Of a DNA stretch of 64,000 nucleotides, positions 44,688 to 53,100 are shown piece after piece. This DNA comes from Spirosoma endbachense (GTDB lineage: Bacteria; Bacteroidota; Bacteroidia; Cytophagales; Spirosomataceae). How positions within the stretch are numbered: position 1 is the first letter of the stretch; every line of letters starts with the position of its first letter. The notes beneath the pieces are model-generated. The model worked only from the letters and a program-made list of their open reading frames with translations. It did no database searches and had not been told where the DNA came from. The stretch spans positions 878,522 through 942,521 of the forward strand of contig NZ_CP045997.1 of the NCBI RefSeq assembly GCF_010233585.1, given 5' to 3'. Position numbers and translations under genes: made by a program.

Positions 44688-45299
44688 TTATTTCCCGCCA
44701 GGAATACCAATTTGTAAGCCGACGTTGACGGTAAAAAACTTCGAGGTTTTATCAAAGTTGACATTATTGAGTCCGCCCACATTCGCGTTTCCGTCTTTGT
44801 TACCAAAGATTATGTTGTAAGCGCCTTCGGCAAAAATGCCCAGGTTGCCAATGGCAAGTAATAGACCAATTTTCGGAGCAACGCCCCCATTCGTCGAATT
44901 AACTTTACTGCTTTCCTGTCCATTAAACTTAATCGAACTCGCCACGGCATAAACGCCCACTTCTGCACCTACGTAGGGGCGTAAGAAGCCATCGGTGAAG
45001 TAATAGTCGACTAGTGCCGTAATAGGAATAATGCCCGCGGAGTATTCAAGAGTTTGGCCTGCTGCACTAAACTTGCGGGATTCGCCAAAGGCTTTGATGC
45101 CCAGTCCAATAGCAAAGTTAGACGTGGGAAAAATTTTGGCATTTAAACCACCACCATAGAACGTTTCGGAGCCTTCAACATCCGAAGAGGCCACAGAGCC
45201 ATTAATGCCAACCGAAAATTGCGCAAGCGCCGAATGGGCAATCAACACAAACAAACATACACTAGTGAGAATGGCGAACGTAGATTGTAGCTTTTTCAT
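44688..45299 (-). CDS. Small outer-membrane beta-barrel protein
   Basis: The protein is 203 residues with a signal peptide (MKKLQSTFAILTSVCLFVLIA, cleavage after SALAQ). The mature part is a repeating strand pattern (FSVGINGSVASSDVEG, FAIGLGIKAF, LRPYVGAEVGVYAV, GIFAEGAYNIIFG) ending in a glycine-rich tail (LQIGIPGGK). It resembles OmpA/OmpW-type barrels of unknown function. Palindromic element B lies just upstream, only 16 bases before the start, so transcripts of this gene may begin within or pass through it. Confidence 0.75.
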   Translation of the reverse strand: MKKLQSTFAILTSVCLFVLIAHSALAQFSVGINGSVASSDVEGSETFYGGGLNAKIFPTSNFAIGLGIKAFGESRKFSAAGQTLEYSAGIIPITALVDYYFTDGFLRPYVGAEVGVYAVASSIKFNGQESSKVNSTNGGVAPKIGLLLAIGNLGIFAEGAYNIIFGNKDGNANVGGLNNVNFDKTSKFFTVNVGLQIGIPGGK

Positions 45300-45314
45300 A
45301 AAGTATACTTGTTA

Positions 45315-45405
45315 GGACTTTCGCAGAGAAGCGTACCACGGTTAATGATGATGGTACTAATAACCACGTTCCGTCGTACCGTGGCACGCTTCTCTGCGAA
45401 AGTCC
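45315..45405. repeat. Palindromic repeat element B
   Basis: Arms 45315-45342 and 45378-45405 pair at 27 of 28 positions. The left half contains GAAGCGTACCACGGTTA, one base from the core of element C; the loop carries an extra copy of part of the core (TAACCACG). Confidence 0.85.
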
Positions 45406-45615
45406 ACTTGTTTAAGAAAGTTGCTTTTTTTGCTCCGGCGAAACTGGACTTGCCAAACAGAGCGTTGATAGATTTAACTAATGCTAATGGAGGTGAACAG
45501 AAAAACGCTTTAAACTAATACGTGGTTTCTATTTATGGTTAAAATAACTATTAAACGAAATGATAGTTTACTAAAAGGTTAGTATAGGGCTGATTTAATG
45601 ATAATTGTATACAAA

Positions 45616-45665
45616 AAATCAACCCGGATAACTGCCTCGCTGGAAGCAGCTAACCGGGTTGATTT
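45616..45665 (-). terminator. Rho-independent terminator of the aconitase gene
   Basis: Arms 45616-45635 and 45646-45665 (AAATCAACCCGG ...) pair at 18 of 20 positions. On the minus strand they are followed by a T-run, 37 bases after the stop. Confidence 0.85.
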
Positions 45666-45701
45666 AGTATAGAACAGACAAGCTCAAGCTGTCTGGGTTA
45701 A

Positions 45702-47969
45702 TTATGCACTCTGTTTCATCCGAATGATGTTCAGGGCAGCACCTGCCTTGAACCACTCGATCTGACCTTCGTTGTAGGTATGGTTAACCATAAACTCGTC
45801 AGTTGTGCCATCTGCATGATGCAGAACGATTTCCAGCGGACGACCCGGTGCGAACTCGGTCAAACCTTCGATGTCGATCGTGTCGTCTTCCTGAATCTTG
45901 TCGTAATCGGCAGGATTAGCAAAGGTTAATGCCAACATCCCCTGTTTTTTCAGGTTCGTTTCGTGAATACGGGCGAAAGACCGTACCAGAATCGCCCGAA
46001 CGCCCAGAAAACGGGGTTCCATCGCTGCGTGCTCACGCGATGAACCTTCACCGTAGTTCTCGTCACCTACCACAATGGAGCCAATACCAGCAGCCTTGTA
46101 AGCTCGTTGAACAGCCGGTACTTCACCATACTCGCCCGTGAGTTGATTCTTCACGCTGTTAGTCTTCTCGTTATAGAAGTTAACCGCGCCAATCAGCATA
46201 TTATTCGAGATGTTGTCCAGGTGACCACGGTATTTCAACCAGGGACCCGCCATCGAAATATGGTCAGTCGTACACTTGCCTTTGGCTTTGATCAGCAATT
46301 TCAGGCCGGTCAGGTCGGTACCTTCCCAGGCGCTAAAGGGAGCCAGCAATTGCAGACGATCGGAGGTTGGGCTAACGATGACTGAAACCCCAGAGCCATC
46401 TGCTGCAGGAGCCTGATAACCAGCATCATCAACCGCATATCCTTTGATGGGCTGCTCGATGCCCTGCGGCTCATCGAGTTTCACCTGCTCACCATCTTCA
46501 TTGGTCAGTGTATCCGTCATCGGGTTAAACGTCAGGTCACCGGCAATGGCAAGAGCTGTCACAATTTCGGGCGAAGCCACGAAGGCGTGGGTGCTGGCGT
46601 TCCCATCGTTCCGCTTGGCGAAGTTCCGGTTGAACGACGTGATGATGGAGTTCTTACGGGTAGGATCGTCCATATGGCGCGCCCACTGCCCAATGCATGG
46701 CCCGCAGGCATTGGCCAATACCACACCACCGATTTCTTCGAATGTAGTGAGCAATCCATCGCGTTCAGCCGTGAATCGAACCAGTTCCGAGCCCGGTGTT
46801 ACCGTAAATTCAGCTTTGGTTTTCAGGTGCTTGGCCGTTGCCTGAGCCGCTACCGACGCCGAACGGGTCATGTCTTCGTAGCTGGAGTTCGTACACGAGC
46901 CAATCAGACCAACTTCAAGTTTAGCAGGCCAGTTATTTTCTTTCACCGCTTTGGCGAAGTTCGACAGCGGCCAGGCCAGATCAGGAGTGAACGGACCGTT
47001 GATGTGCGGTTCGAGCGTATTGAGGTCAATCTCGATGAGTTGATCGAAGTACGATGCCGGATCAGCATAGACTTCTTCATCTGAGCGAAGATTTGCTTTG
47101 ACGGCATCGGCAGCTTCAGCGATGTCGGCCCGGTTGGTAGCCCGCAGGTAGTCAGCCATCTTCTCATCATAGGCGAAGATCGATGTGGTAGCACCAATCT
47201 CAGCACCCATGTTACAGATCGTTCCTTTACCCGTTGCCGACAGACTTTCTGCTCCTTCGCCAAAATATTCGACAATGCAGCCCGTACCACCTTTTACGGT
47301 CAGAATACCGGCAACCCGCAGAATAACGTCTTTGGCCGATGCCCAGCCACTGAGTTTGCCGGTCAGTTTTACGCCAATCAGTTTAGGCATTTTCAATTCC
47401 CAGGCCAGACCTGCCATGACGTCGCAGGCATCGGCACCGCCAACACCAATGGCAATCATGCCCAGACCACCCGCGTTGGGTGTATGCGAGTCCGTACCGA
47501 TCATCATGCCGCCTGGAAATGCATAGTTTTCAATCACCACCTGGTGAATAATACCTGCGCCCGGTTTCCAGAAGCCGATTCCATATTTGTTAGAAATAGA
47601 CGACAGGAAGTCGTAAACTTCTTTGTTCTTACTCTTGGCGATGTCCAGATCCTGGACGGCCCCTACTTCGGCCTGAATCAGGTGGTCGCAGTGAACCGTT
47701 GACGGAACGGCTACCTGGGGGCGGCCAGCCTGCATAAACTGCAACAAAGCCATTTGAGCCGTTGCATCCTGCATGGCTACCCGGTCGGGTGCAAAGTCCA
47801 CATAAGCCTTACCCCGCTCAAACGCCTGAGTCGGAGTTCCGGCAAAGAGGTGACTGTATAAAACCTTCTCCGACAAGGTCAGCGGTTTGCCCACTGCCTG
47901 CCGGGCTGCTTCGACGCGTTCGCCGAGGTTAGCGTAAACGCGCTGAATCATGTCTAAATCAAAAGCCAT
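45702..47969 (-). CDS. acnA: Aconitate hydratase
   Basis: The protein is 755 residues of the mitochondrial/bacterial aconitase type. The three 4Fe-4S cysteines are visible: C359 in [13 protein letters not shown] and C422/C425 in [10 protein letters not shown]. Other landmarks are [26 protein letters not shown], and the swivel-domain [19 protein letters not shown]. It isomerises citrate and isocitrate in the TCA cycle, in the cytoplasm. The ATG at 47969 is clear. The divergent CHRD gene shares its promoter region; a candidate -7 element lies at 48054-48061. Terminator at 45616-45665. Confidence 0.96.
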   Translation of the reverse strand: MAFDLDMIQRVYANLGERVEAARQAVGKPLTLSEKVLYSHLFAGTPTQAFERGKAYVDFAPDRVAMQDATAQMALLQFMQAGRPQVAVPSTVHCDHLIQAEVGAVQDLDIAKSKNKEVYDFLSSISNKYGIGFWKPGAGIIHQVVIENYAFPGGMMIGTDSHTPNAGGLGMIAIGVGGADACDVMAGLAWELKMPKLIGVKLTGKLSGWASAKDVILRVAGILTVKGGTGCIVEYFGEGAESLSATGKGTICNMGAEIGATTSIFAYDEKMADYLRATNRADIAEAADAVKANLRSDEEVYADPASYFDQLIEIDLNTLEPHINGPFTPDLAWPLSNFAKAVKENNWPAKLEVGLIGSCTNSSYEDMTRSASVAAQATAKHLKTKAEFTVTPGSELVRFTAERDGLLTTFEEIGGVVLANACGPCIGQWARHMDDPTRKNSIITSFNRNFAKRNDGNASTHAFVASPEIVTALAIAGDLTFNPMTDTLTNEDGEQVKLDEPQGIEQPIKGYAVDDAGYQAPAADGSGVSVIVSPTSDRLQLLAPFSAWEGTDLTGLKLLIKAKGKCTTDHISMAGPWLKYRGHLDNISNNMLIGAVNFYNEKTNSVKNQLTGEYGEVPAVQRAYKAAGIGSIVVGDENYGEGSSREHAAMEPRFLGVRAILVRSFARIHETNLKKQGMLALTFANPADYDKIQEDDTIDIEGLTEFAPGRPLEIVLHHADGTTDEFMVNHTYNEGQIEWFKAGAALNIIRMKQSA

Positions 47970-48053
47970 AGCAAATAGGATAACGGGGTTACTGAAAGGT
48001 ATACTCTATAGAGAGAACCAACGAAATCGCAAAATGGATTCCGGTTCGCGGGT

Positions 48054-48061
48054 CAAAATTA
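48054..48061 (-). promoter_or_regulatory. Candidate -7 element for aconitase
   Basis: On the minus strand TAATTTTG matches TAnnTTTG, 85 bases before the ATG at 47969. No clean -33 TTG. Confidence 0.45.
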
Positions 48062-48226
48062 GAAGATTCTGCCGCGTTTTGGAAATAATCTGACAATGAG
48101 TCGCTAGAGATCTTTTGAGCAGGCAAACAGTTCGACCGTTTCCTCGGTTTGATGTATGCTTGGCAATAAACCGATTGATTCACCATTCTACCTGTAAGTA
48201 CTGCGTACTTTTTGGGTAATTCAATC

Positions 48227-48234
48227 TATTTTTG
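48227..48234 (+). promoter_or_regulatory. Candidate -7 element for the CHRD gene
   Basis: TATTTTTG, an exact TAnnTTTG match, 32 bases before the ATG at 48266. Confidence 0.55.
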
Positions 48235-48265
48235 AACCCAGTTGTACACATAGACGCCTATTTTT

Positions 48266-48739
48266 ATGAACAAGAAAAGTGCAATCCTGTCTGTTGCGGC
48301 CTTATTGGCCCTTGGAACGACGTTTATGTCGTGTAAAGACGAAGAGAATCCGACAACCACTGTACCCACTCCAACAACCACGCGTCTGGTGGCGACGTTA
48401 AATGGGGCTGGTGAAAAACCGACGTCAACAACATCGACGGCTACAGGCAACTTTGTTGGCGATTTAAATACAACGACTCGAGTGCTTAGCTATACGCTTA
48501 CTTATACTGGCCCATTCTCGTCAACACTGACGGGTGGTCATTTACACCGTGTTACTAAAGCAGATGGCACTGGGCCTGTCGAGATTCCGTTTTCGAGCCT
48601 TACTTCGCCAATTAGTGGTACGACTACACTGACGACAGCAACGCGGGTCGATAGTTTGCTGAACGGATTTTATTATGCCAATTTACATACAACCCTCTAT
48701 CCTGCTGGTGAGATTCGCGGAGATATCAAGAAACAGTAA
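48266..48739 (+). CDS. CHRD-domain lipoprotein (single domain)
   Basis: The protein is 157 residues with a lipoprotein signal (MNKKSAILSVAALLALGTTF, Cys23 before KDEEN). The mature part is one CHRD domain: ATLNGAGEKP, a VLSYTLTYTG strand, GGHLHRV, GPVEIPFSSL, and the ending NGFYYANLHT with PAGEIRGDI. CHRD domains, first described in chordin, are common on bacterial surface proteins and are thought to be binding modules; no function is proven. A larger paralogue with two copies lies 295 bases downstream. Terminator at 48756-48800. The ATG is clear. Confidence 0.85.
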   Translation: MNKKSAILSVAALLALGTTFMSCKDEENPTTTVPTPTTTRLVATLNGAGEKPTSTTSTATGNFVGDLNTTTRVLSYTLTYTGPFSSTLTGGHLHRVTKADGTGPVEIPFSSLTSPISGTTTLTTATRVDSLLNGFYYANLHTTLYPAGEIRGDIKKQ

Positions 48740-48755
48740 ATAGAAGCTATAGAGC

Positions 48756-48800
48756 AACGAAAGCAGGGCTGTCTCATCATGAGGCTGCCCTGCTTTCGTT
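48756..48800 (+). terminator. Terminator of the CHRD gene
   Basis: Perfect 14-base arms AACGAAAGCAGGGC (48756-48769) and 48787-48800 with a 17-base loop, 17 bases after the stop. Confidence 0.85.
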
Positions 48801-49034
48801 AAAGAGATAAAGTAAAGATAACATACAGAAAACCAATAGTTTCTAAGAATCTAATTATACCTTTAAGTACGTATTTGCAAGTAAACCAACGTGTACAGAG
48901 TCAGTATCGTTATAAAGCCATTTTTTTTGAACAATTATAGTCAACAACGTATTTTGCCATAGGTCTAAAAGGCCTTACCCGTTCATTCTGTTCGTATCAA
49001 TACAAGTTTTCGCTAACTCTTACCTTCTCAATTA

Positions 49035-49841
49035 ATGAAAATGACAAAGAACTCTACCTTCCTGTTAGTGGCTGTTTTCATGGCACTAAGCTCTTTCCTG
49101 ATGAATTGCAATGATCACCAGGCGTTACCTCCCGATGCAAAAATTCGATTGGTGTCAACCTTAAGTGGAGCAGGGGAGAAACCAATTCCTGTTGTGTCGG
49201 CAGGCACCGGTTCGTTTGTTGGTGTAATTGATCGTGCTACCCGCGTATTGAGCTATACGGTCACCTATTCGGGGTTAAGTCCCGTGGCGGGTCACCTCCA
49301 CCGAATCAATTCGGCCAATGGCACCGGGCCAGTTGAGATTCCGTTTGCGAGTTTGACCTCCCCAATTATAGGCACTACTACGCTGACAACGGCAACCCGG
49401 GTCGATAGTTTAATTAATGGATTTTACTATGCCAATCTTCATACGCCTGCCTTTCCGGCGGGCGAAATTCGGGGGAATGTCCGTGTTGATGGCCAAATTA
49501 AACTAACCGCGGCTTTGAGCGGAGCTGCCGAAAAACCCATACCGAATGCTTCAGCAGCTACCGGCGCGTTTGTTGGGGTGGTCGATCCAACGACGCGTGT
49601 ATTGAGCTACACAGTTACCTATTCGGGATTAAGCCCTGTGGCGGGTCACCTCCATCGAGTCAATGCGGCTAATGGTACCGGGCCAGTCGAAATTCCGTTC
49701 GCGAGTTTGACCTCCCCAATCATAGGTACGACTACCTTGACGACAGCGACCCGAGTCGATAGTTTGCTGAACGGATTTTATTACGCCAATTTACATACCG
49801 CGGTCTTTCCGGCGGGTGAAATTCGGGGTGATATCAAGTAG
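49035..49841 (+). CDS. CHRD-domain lipoprotein (two tandem domains)
   Basis: The protein is 268 residues with a lipoprotein signal (FMALSSFLMNC). The mature part contains two CHRD domains of about 115 residues, nearly identical to each other over AGHLHR, GTGPVEIPFASLTSP and GTTTLTTATRVDSL, and closely similar to the single domain of the gene at 48266. The tandem arrangement plus paralogue indicates repeated duplication. Function is unknown; surface binding is inferred from the family. It is followed by palindromic element C, which together with another hairpin separates it from the convergent DUF6986-like gene. Confidence 0.85.
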   Translation: MKMTKNSTFLLVAVFMALSSFLMNCNDHQALPPDAKIRLVSTLSGAGEKPIPVVSAGTGSFVGVIDRATRVLSYTVTYSGLSPVAGHLHRINSANGTGPVEIPFASLTSPIIGTTTLTTATRVDSLINGFYYANLHTPAFPAGEIRGNVRVDGQIKLTAALSGAAEKPIPNASAATGAFVGVVDPTTRVLSYTVTYSGLSPVAGHLHRVNAANGTGPVEIPFASLTSPIIGTTTLTTATRVDSLLNGFYYANLHTAVFPAGEIRGDIK

Positions 49842-49861
49842 CCTACGATAGGTAATATAGG

Positions 49862-49943
49862 GCTTTCGCTCAGCATAGAAGCGTGCCACGGTTACTGATG
49901 CTACTCCTAATAACCGTGGCACGCTTCTATGCTGAGCGAAAGC
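49862..49943. repeat. Palindromic repeat element C
   Basis: Perfect 33-base arms 49862-49894 and 49911-49943 around a 16-base loop, containing the core GCGTGCCACGGTTA shared with elements A and B. It lies between convergent genes (stops 49841 + and 49991 -) and may serve as a terminator here. Confidence 0.9.
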
Positions 49944-49947
49944 TCTG

Positions 49948-50000
49948 TAACGGGTAATTTGGAATGGATAATGAAAAGTAACATTCCAAATTACCCGTTA
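49948..50000 (-). terminator. Terminator hairpin overlapping the end of the DUF6986-like gene
   Basis: Perfect 19-base arms 49948-49966 and 49982-50000; the right arm includes the last codons and the stop (49991) of the minus-strand gene. No T-run, but the stem is long and GC-poor at the base. It separates the allantoin operon from the CHRD genes. Confidence 0.75.
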
Positions 50001-51427
50001 TGATTTCGTCTTCCTTCCAGGATCCGGTAAAAGGAGCGACTGCGTATTTCGTCTATTGTCAAGCCCGTTACCAGCGCTTCTTCCTCTGATATTGCTCCAC
50101 AGTTCATCGCTTTCAGGAAGAAATTGAGTAAGCCCTGTCCGGTGGCCGCATCATCGAAAATGTCTTTTGTTAGCGTCGAAATTGCAGACCGCTCCACAAA
50201 CGTTTTCAGTCGAAATACAGCGTCTTCGTAACTGCTCAGAAAGAAATTATACGTGGCGGCATACCGCATCGGCAACTGAGCCGGGTTCAGATCCCAGCCC
50301 TGATAAAACCCGTTGATGAGTGAATGCATGGTGTGGTTATACCCAATTTTCCATGTATTATGCACGGCTGTACGGTTTTCGGCCAGCTGCTCGAATGTCA
50401 GGTCGTCGCCCCGGTGGGGGCCGATGGGCATAACATTAGTAGCACCATCGGACAGAAAAATACCGGTACCGCCCAGCGCGACTTTTGTCACGTGGTGGGC
50501 AAAGTCGCAAACAGGATGATCCATTGTCTGGTATTTGGCCGTAATACCACAGGACGCTGTATAGTCGTATGTGCCAAAATGAGCGGCAATACACCGGCCT
50601 TCGCTGGCTTTGATAATGCGCATTAATGGGTTGCGACCTTCTTCGTCCATAACAATCTGCGTAGCCTCCACCATTGTTTCCATTTTCAGGGTGTTGGGGA
50701 CGAGATTGTTCTCCTTCTCTAAAATTTCAAATAAGCGCACCATCGTGATTACCTGTTCGGGTATGGTCACTTTGGGGAGCATCACAACGAAATTATCGGG
50801 CAATACCCCGCCGGTTTTTTCGAGCAGCGTCGATAGGAAAATATCTAACGTCCGAACCCCGCGAAACTTTAAATCTTCGGTAAACGGTTTGATGCGAATG
50901 CCGATGAACGGCGATAGCGTTTTATCTTTCATGCCCTCCGCCACTTCAAGAGCCGCCTGAACGGCCGTTGCATCTTCTTCATCGTCGGGGCGATTGCCAA
51001 AGCCATCTTCAAAGTCAATCCGGAAATCCTCCACGGCTTCGGTCTGGAGTTTCTGGACGATTTTGTTGTAAACGGAATAGGCTAGCCAGGCCGATTCTTT
51101 TCTGCGTTCGGCTTCCGACAGGCCGTCTAAACGATCGGTCAGATCGGCAATGTCTTTTCGCAGATGTGGCAAACGGTCGTATCCATCCAATTGCAGCACA
51201 TTGGCCAGTACAACGAAATTGGGTGAATACGTTTGCAGGTTTTTCAACGCGATTTCGCCCATCCGGATGCAGGTGTCCGACTTAAACAGATTGGCTCCAC
51301 CGTAGACCGTATGTACGGGCTGCCGGTCGGGTTTGTCGCCGGGATACGTTGCCTGAAACGCCAGATTGGCCGGTTTTAGGCTATCAAGTAATCGGTTTTT
51401 GTCGCTTTCCTGAATCGATAACTTCAT
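49991..51427 (-). CDS. HpcH/HpaI / malate-synthase-like protein (DUF6986-like) in the urate operon
   Basis: The protein is 478 residues with no signal peptide. Central text such as VEDFRIDFEDGFGNRPDDEED (acidic metal-binding region), FIGIRIKPF, NFVVMLPKVTIPEQV, TLKMETMVEATQIVM and AAHFGTYDYTASCG resembles the phosphoenolpyruvate/malate-synthase superfamily of (beta/alpha)8 C-C lyases; I believe the specific family is DUF6986, a name from memory. It is the last gene of the allB-allC-allE-uraD-uraH transcript, 57 bases after uraH. Because no ureidoglycolate lyase is visible here, and glyoxylate is the expected end product, a role on ureidoglycolate or glyoxylate is a sensible guess. It is not ordinary malate synthase: the length and motifs differ. 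A terminator overlaps its stop. Confidence 0.75.
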   Translation of the reverse strand: MKLSIQESDKNRLLDSLKPANLAFQATYPGDKPDRQPVHTVYGGANLFKSDTCIRMGEIALKNLQTYSPNFVVLANVLQLDGYDRLPHLRKDIADLTDRLDGLSEAERRKESAWLAYSVYNKIVQKLQTEAVEDFRIDFEDGFGNRPDDEEDATAVQAALEVAEGMKDKTLSPFIGIRIKPFTEDLKFRGVRTLDIFLSTLLEKTGGVLPDNFVVMLPKVTIPEQVITMVRLFEILEKENNLVPNTLKMETMVEATQIVMDEEGRNPLMRIIKASEGRCIAAHFGTYDYTASCGITAKYQTMDHPVCDFAHHVTKVALGGTGIFLSDGATNVMPIGPHRGDDLTFEQLAENRTAVHNTWKIGYNHTMHSLINGFYQGWDLNPAQLPMRYAATYNFFLSSYEDAVFRLKTFVERSAISTLTKDIFDDAATGQGLLNFFLKAMNCGAISEEEALVTGLTIDEIRSRSFYRILEGRRNHNG

Positions 51428-51484
51428 AATGATATGTTTTTTTCGGACATGGCGCCGTGTAGGCGTAATCTTAATGGTTCACGA

Positions 51485-51820
51485 TCAGGAACCGCGGTAG
51501 GTAGAATAGCCAAACGGGTTCAGTAATAAGGGAACATGGTAATGCTCGCCCGTAATGAGCTGGAACGCAATCTCGACATACGGATAAAACGTTGGCGTGT
51601 TAAGCATATCGAAATAAGCTCCGGTTTCAAACCGTAGTTTATACGTGCCGGTTGGTAAGACGGCTTCGTTGGGCAATAAATCGCTGATCCGCCCATCTGA
51701 ATTGGTAATTCCACGGGCAATTTCTGTCCATTCCCGTTGCTGTTGATACAAAACTACGCTAACGGCTACCGCTGGTTTCCCTTGTGTTGTATCAAGAATA
51801 TGGGTGGTTAGTTGGCTCAT
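51485..51820 (-). CDS. uraH: 5-hydroxyisourate hydrolase
   Basis: The protein is 111 residues, the transthyretin-like family. It has the N-terminal THILDTTQGKPA with H7, R44 in GRISDLL, H93/H95 in GEHYHVPLLL, and ends with the family signature YRGS. It converts 5-hydroxyisourate, the uricase product, to OHCU. Its ATG at 51820 overlaps the uraD stop as ATGA, so translation is coupled. Part of the allantoin operon. Confidence 0.95.
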   Translation of the reverse strand: MSQLTTHILDTTQGKPAVAVSVVLYQQQREWTEIARGITNSDGRISDLLPNEAVLPTGTYKLRFETGAYFDMLNTPTFYPYVEIAFQLITGEHYHVPLLLNPFGYSTYRGS

Positions 51821-52323
51821 GATACCAGAAGTTTTTCAAGACGGATCTTGGTAATTTTATTCTGCTCCTGCATCGCAATCAGGATTTCGTCTTCGGGCGA
51901 ATTGGGTAATCTGGAATTTAGAATTTCCAGCATTTCATCGGCCGACTTCCCGGTGGCGCAGACAATAAAAATATAACCGAATTTAGTTTCGTATAGCCGA
52001 TTTCCTTCCGATAAATCCTCTAAAACCTGTTGTGATGCCGTTGAAACGCCTGATTGCTCACCGGAAGCCCAGGTGCTTGTATTGGCAAACTTTTCCCGGA
52101 GTGAATTGATGTCGCCAATTTTCGGGTGATGGTCAAATGCTTCCCGCCAATCGCTTTCGTTGAGGGAAAACCAGCTGATTTCAGCCTGTTCGAACAGGCT
52201 TTCTTTGCTCTCGACCGGAAAGGTTTTGGCCATCTCGTTCACCCAGGCCGTTGACCCACAACACGTAACCAGGGCTGCTTTTAACTGGTTAACAGGCAAC
52301 TGATTTAATTCAGGCAGGATCAT
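51817..52323 (-). CDS. uraD: OHCU decarboxylase
   Basis: The frame is open up to 52407, but the ATG at 52323 (MILPELNQLPVNQL) overlaps the allE stop as ATGA and gives the family's usual size, 168 residues; the longer version would overlap allE by 88 bases and begins with a non-ATG codon. Landmarks: the catalytic-type helix FDHHPKIGD, GVSTASQQVLEDL and the conserved NRLYETKFGYIFIVCATG. It decarboxylates 2-oxo-4-hydroxy-4-carboxy-5-ureidoimidazoline to S-allantoin in the cytoplasm. Coupled translation with neighbours on both sides. Confidence 0.94.
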   Translation of the reverse strand: MILPELNQLPVNQLKAALVTCCGSTAWVNEMAKTFPVESKESLFEQAEISWFSLNESDWREAFDHHPKIGDINSLREKFANTSTWASGEQSGVSTASQQVLEDLSEGNRLYETKFGYIFIVCATGKSADEMLEILNSRLPNSPEDEILIAMQEQNKITKIRLEKLLVS

Positions 52324-53066
52324 ACAGTTGTGGGAAAACGGTTTACGTTCTTGTAATAAATATAGACGGCGGGTTCTTTTCCCATCGCCGTGAACCACTG
52401 CTGACAATAGGGAGCCATCCAGATCGAATCGCCTTTTTTGATGGGATACCAGTCCTGATCGAGCATATACACACCCTGCCCCTGCAGGTAAATAAGGCCG
52501 TGTTCCATGATGTGCGTTTCGACCAGCGGCAAATGACCCCCCGAATCGTAGGTGAAAATATTGACTGCCATATCGAACGATAGTTCATCGGGGAGTAACA
52601 CCTGCAAACGTAGAGCCGGATCGCCCAGATAGGCTGGAGCCGCTACGTTGGCAGCATTGCCAAAAATAACGGGCGGTATAGCATAGCCCTCCAGCCTTTC
52701 GTAGACTTTATGGAACGTCAACAGTTGAGTACCGGCTTCTGTTTTCTCGATCAGGTAATCTTTGCCAATTGGGATATAGACAAACTGCCCTGTTTTTAAC
52801 GGCTGCTCATCTCCGCTTACCGTTGCTGTGCACTGGCCGCTTATGACGTAGAAAAACAGTTGCGACGCTTTCGTGGTACCCGTAAGCCTGCTGTTTTCAG
52901 TTGTCGTGATGAGCGTCTGACACAGGTTTGCGCCCATTTGCTCATTGATGATCACGTTGACAGTACAGTTATCCCAGCCGGGTACACGACTATTGATGTA
53001 GCCGTCGGGGCTAATGATGGCGTGATTGCGTTTGACAACCGATCGGGTAAGTGCTGAAATTTCCAT
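52320..53066 (-). CDS. allE: (S)-ureidoglycine aminohydrolase
   Basis: The protein is 248 residues, a double cupin. Motifs: LFFYVISGQCTATVSG in the first cupin and GGHLPLVETHIMEHGLIYLQ with the metal ligands in the second. It releases ammonia from S-ureidoglycine, giving S-ureidoglycolate; the enzyme is manganese-dependent in other bacteria. A 19-base palindrome (53081-53099) lies just upstream, between this gene and allC. ATGA overlap with uraD. Confidence 0.92.
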   Translation of the reverse strand: MEISALTRSVVKRNHAIISPDGYINSRVPGWDNCTVNVIINEQMGANLCQTLITTTENSRLTGTTKASQLFFYVISGQCTATVSGDEQPLKTGQFVYIPIGKDYLIEKTEAGTQLLTFHKVYERLEGYAIPPVIFGNAANVAAPAYLGDPALRLQVLLPDELSFDMAVNIFTYDSGGHLPLVETHIMEHGLIYLQGQGVYMLDQDWYPIKKGDSIWMAPYCQQWFTAMGKEPAVYIYYKNVNRFPTTV

Positions 53067-53080
53067 AGGTTTAATTTACG

Positions 53081-53099
53081 TTTTGTCAGGCTGACAAAA
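53081..53099. promoter_or_regulatory. Palindromic site between allC and allE
   Basis: TTTTGTCAGGCTGACAAAA is a perfect 9-base inverted repeat with one central base, 15 bases before the allE start. It has the look of a regulator (GntR/MarR-type) operator. Its position inside an operon suggests local control of the downstream genes, or a weak internal promoter. Confidence 0.5.
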
Positions 53100-53100
53100 A

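Larger units (their letters stand above)
45300..45701. other. Intergenic region with element B and aconitase terminator
   Basis: This 402-base region holds palindromic element B (45315-45405) and the terminator at 45616-45665. Between them is AT-rich sequence (45480-45615) with no gene. Confidence 0.7.

Noticed and set aside
49991..51427. Annotation as ordinary malate synthase
   Set aside because: Length and motifs differ from malate synthase A and G, and only the superfamily fold is shared; a specific call would be invented.
51817..52407. Longer uraD version starting near 52407
   Set aside because: It begins with a non-ATG codon and overlaps allE by 88 bases; the ATG at 52323 gives the family length and the ATGA overlap seen elsewhere in the operon.
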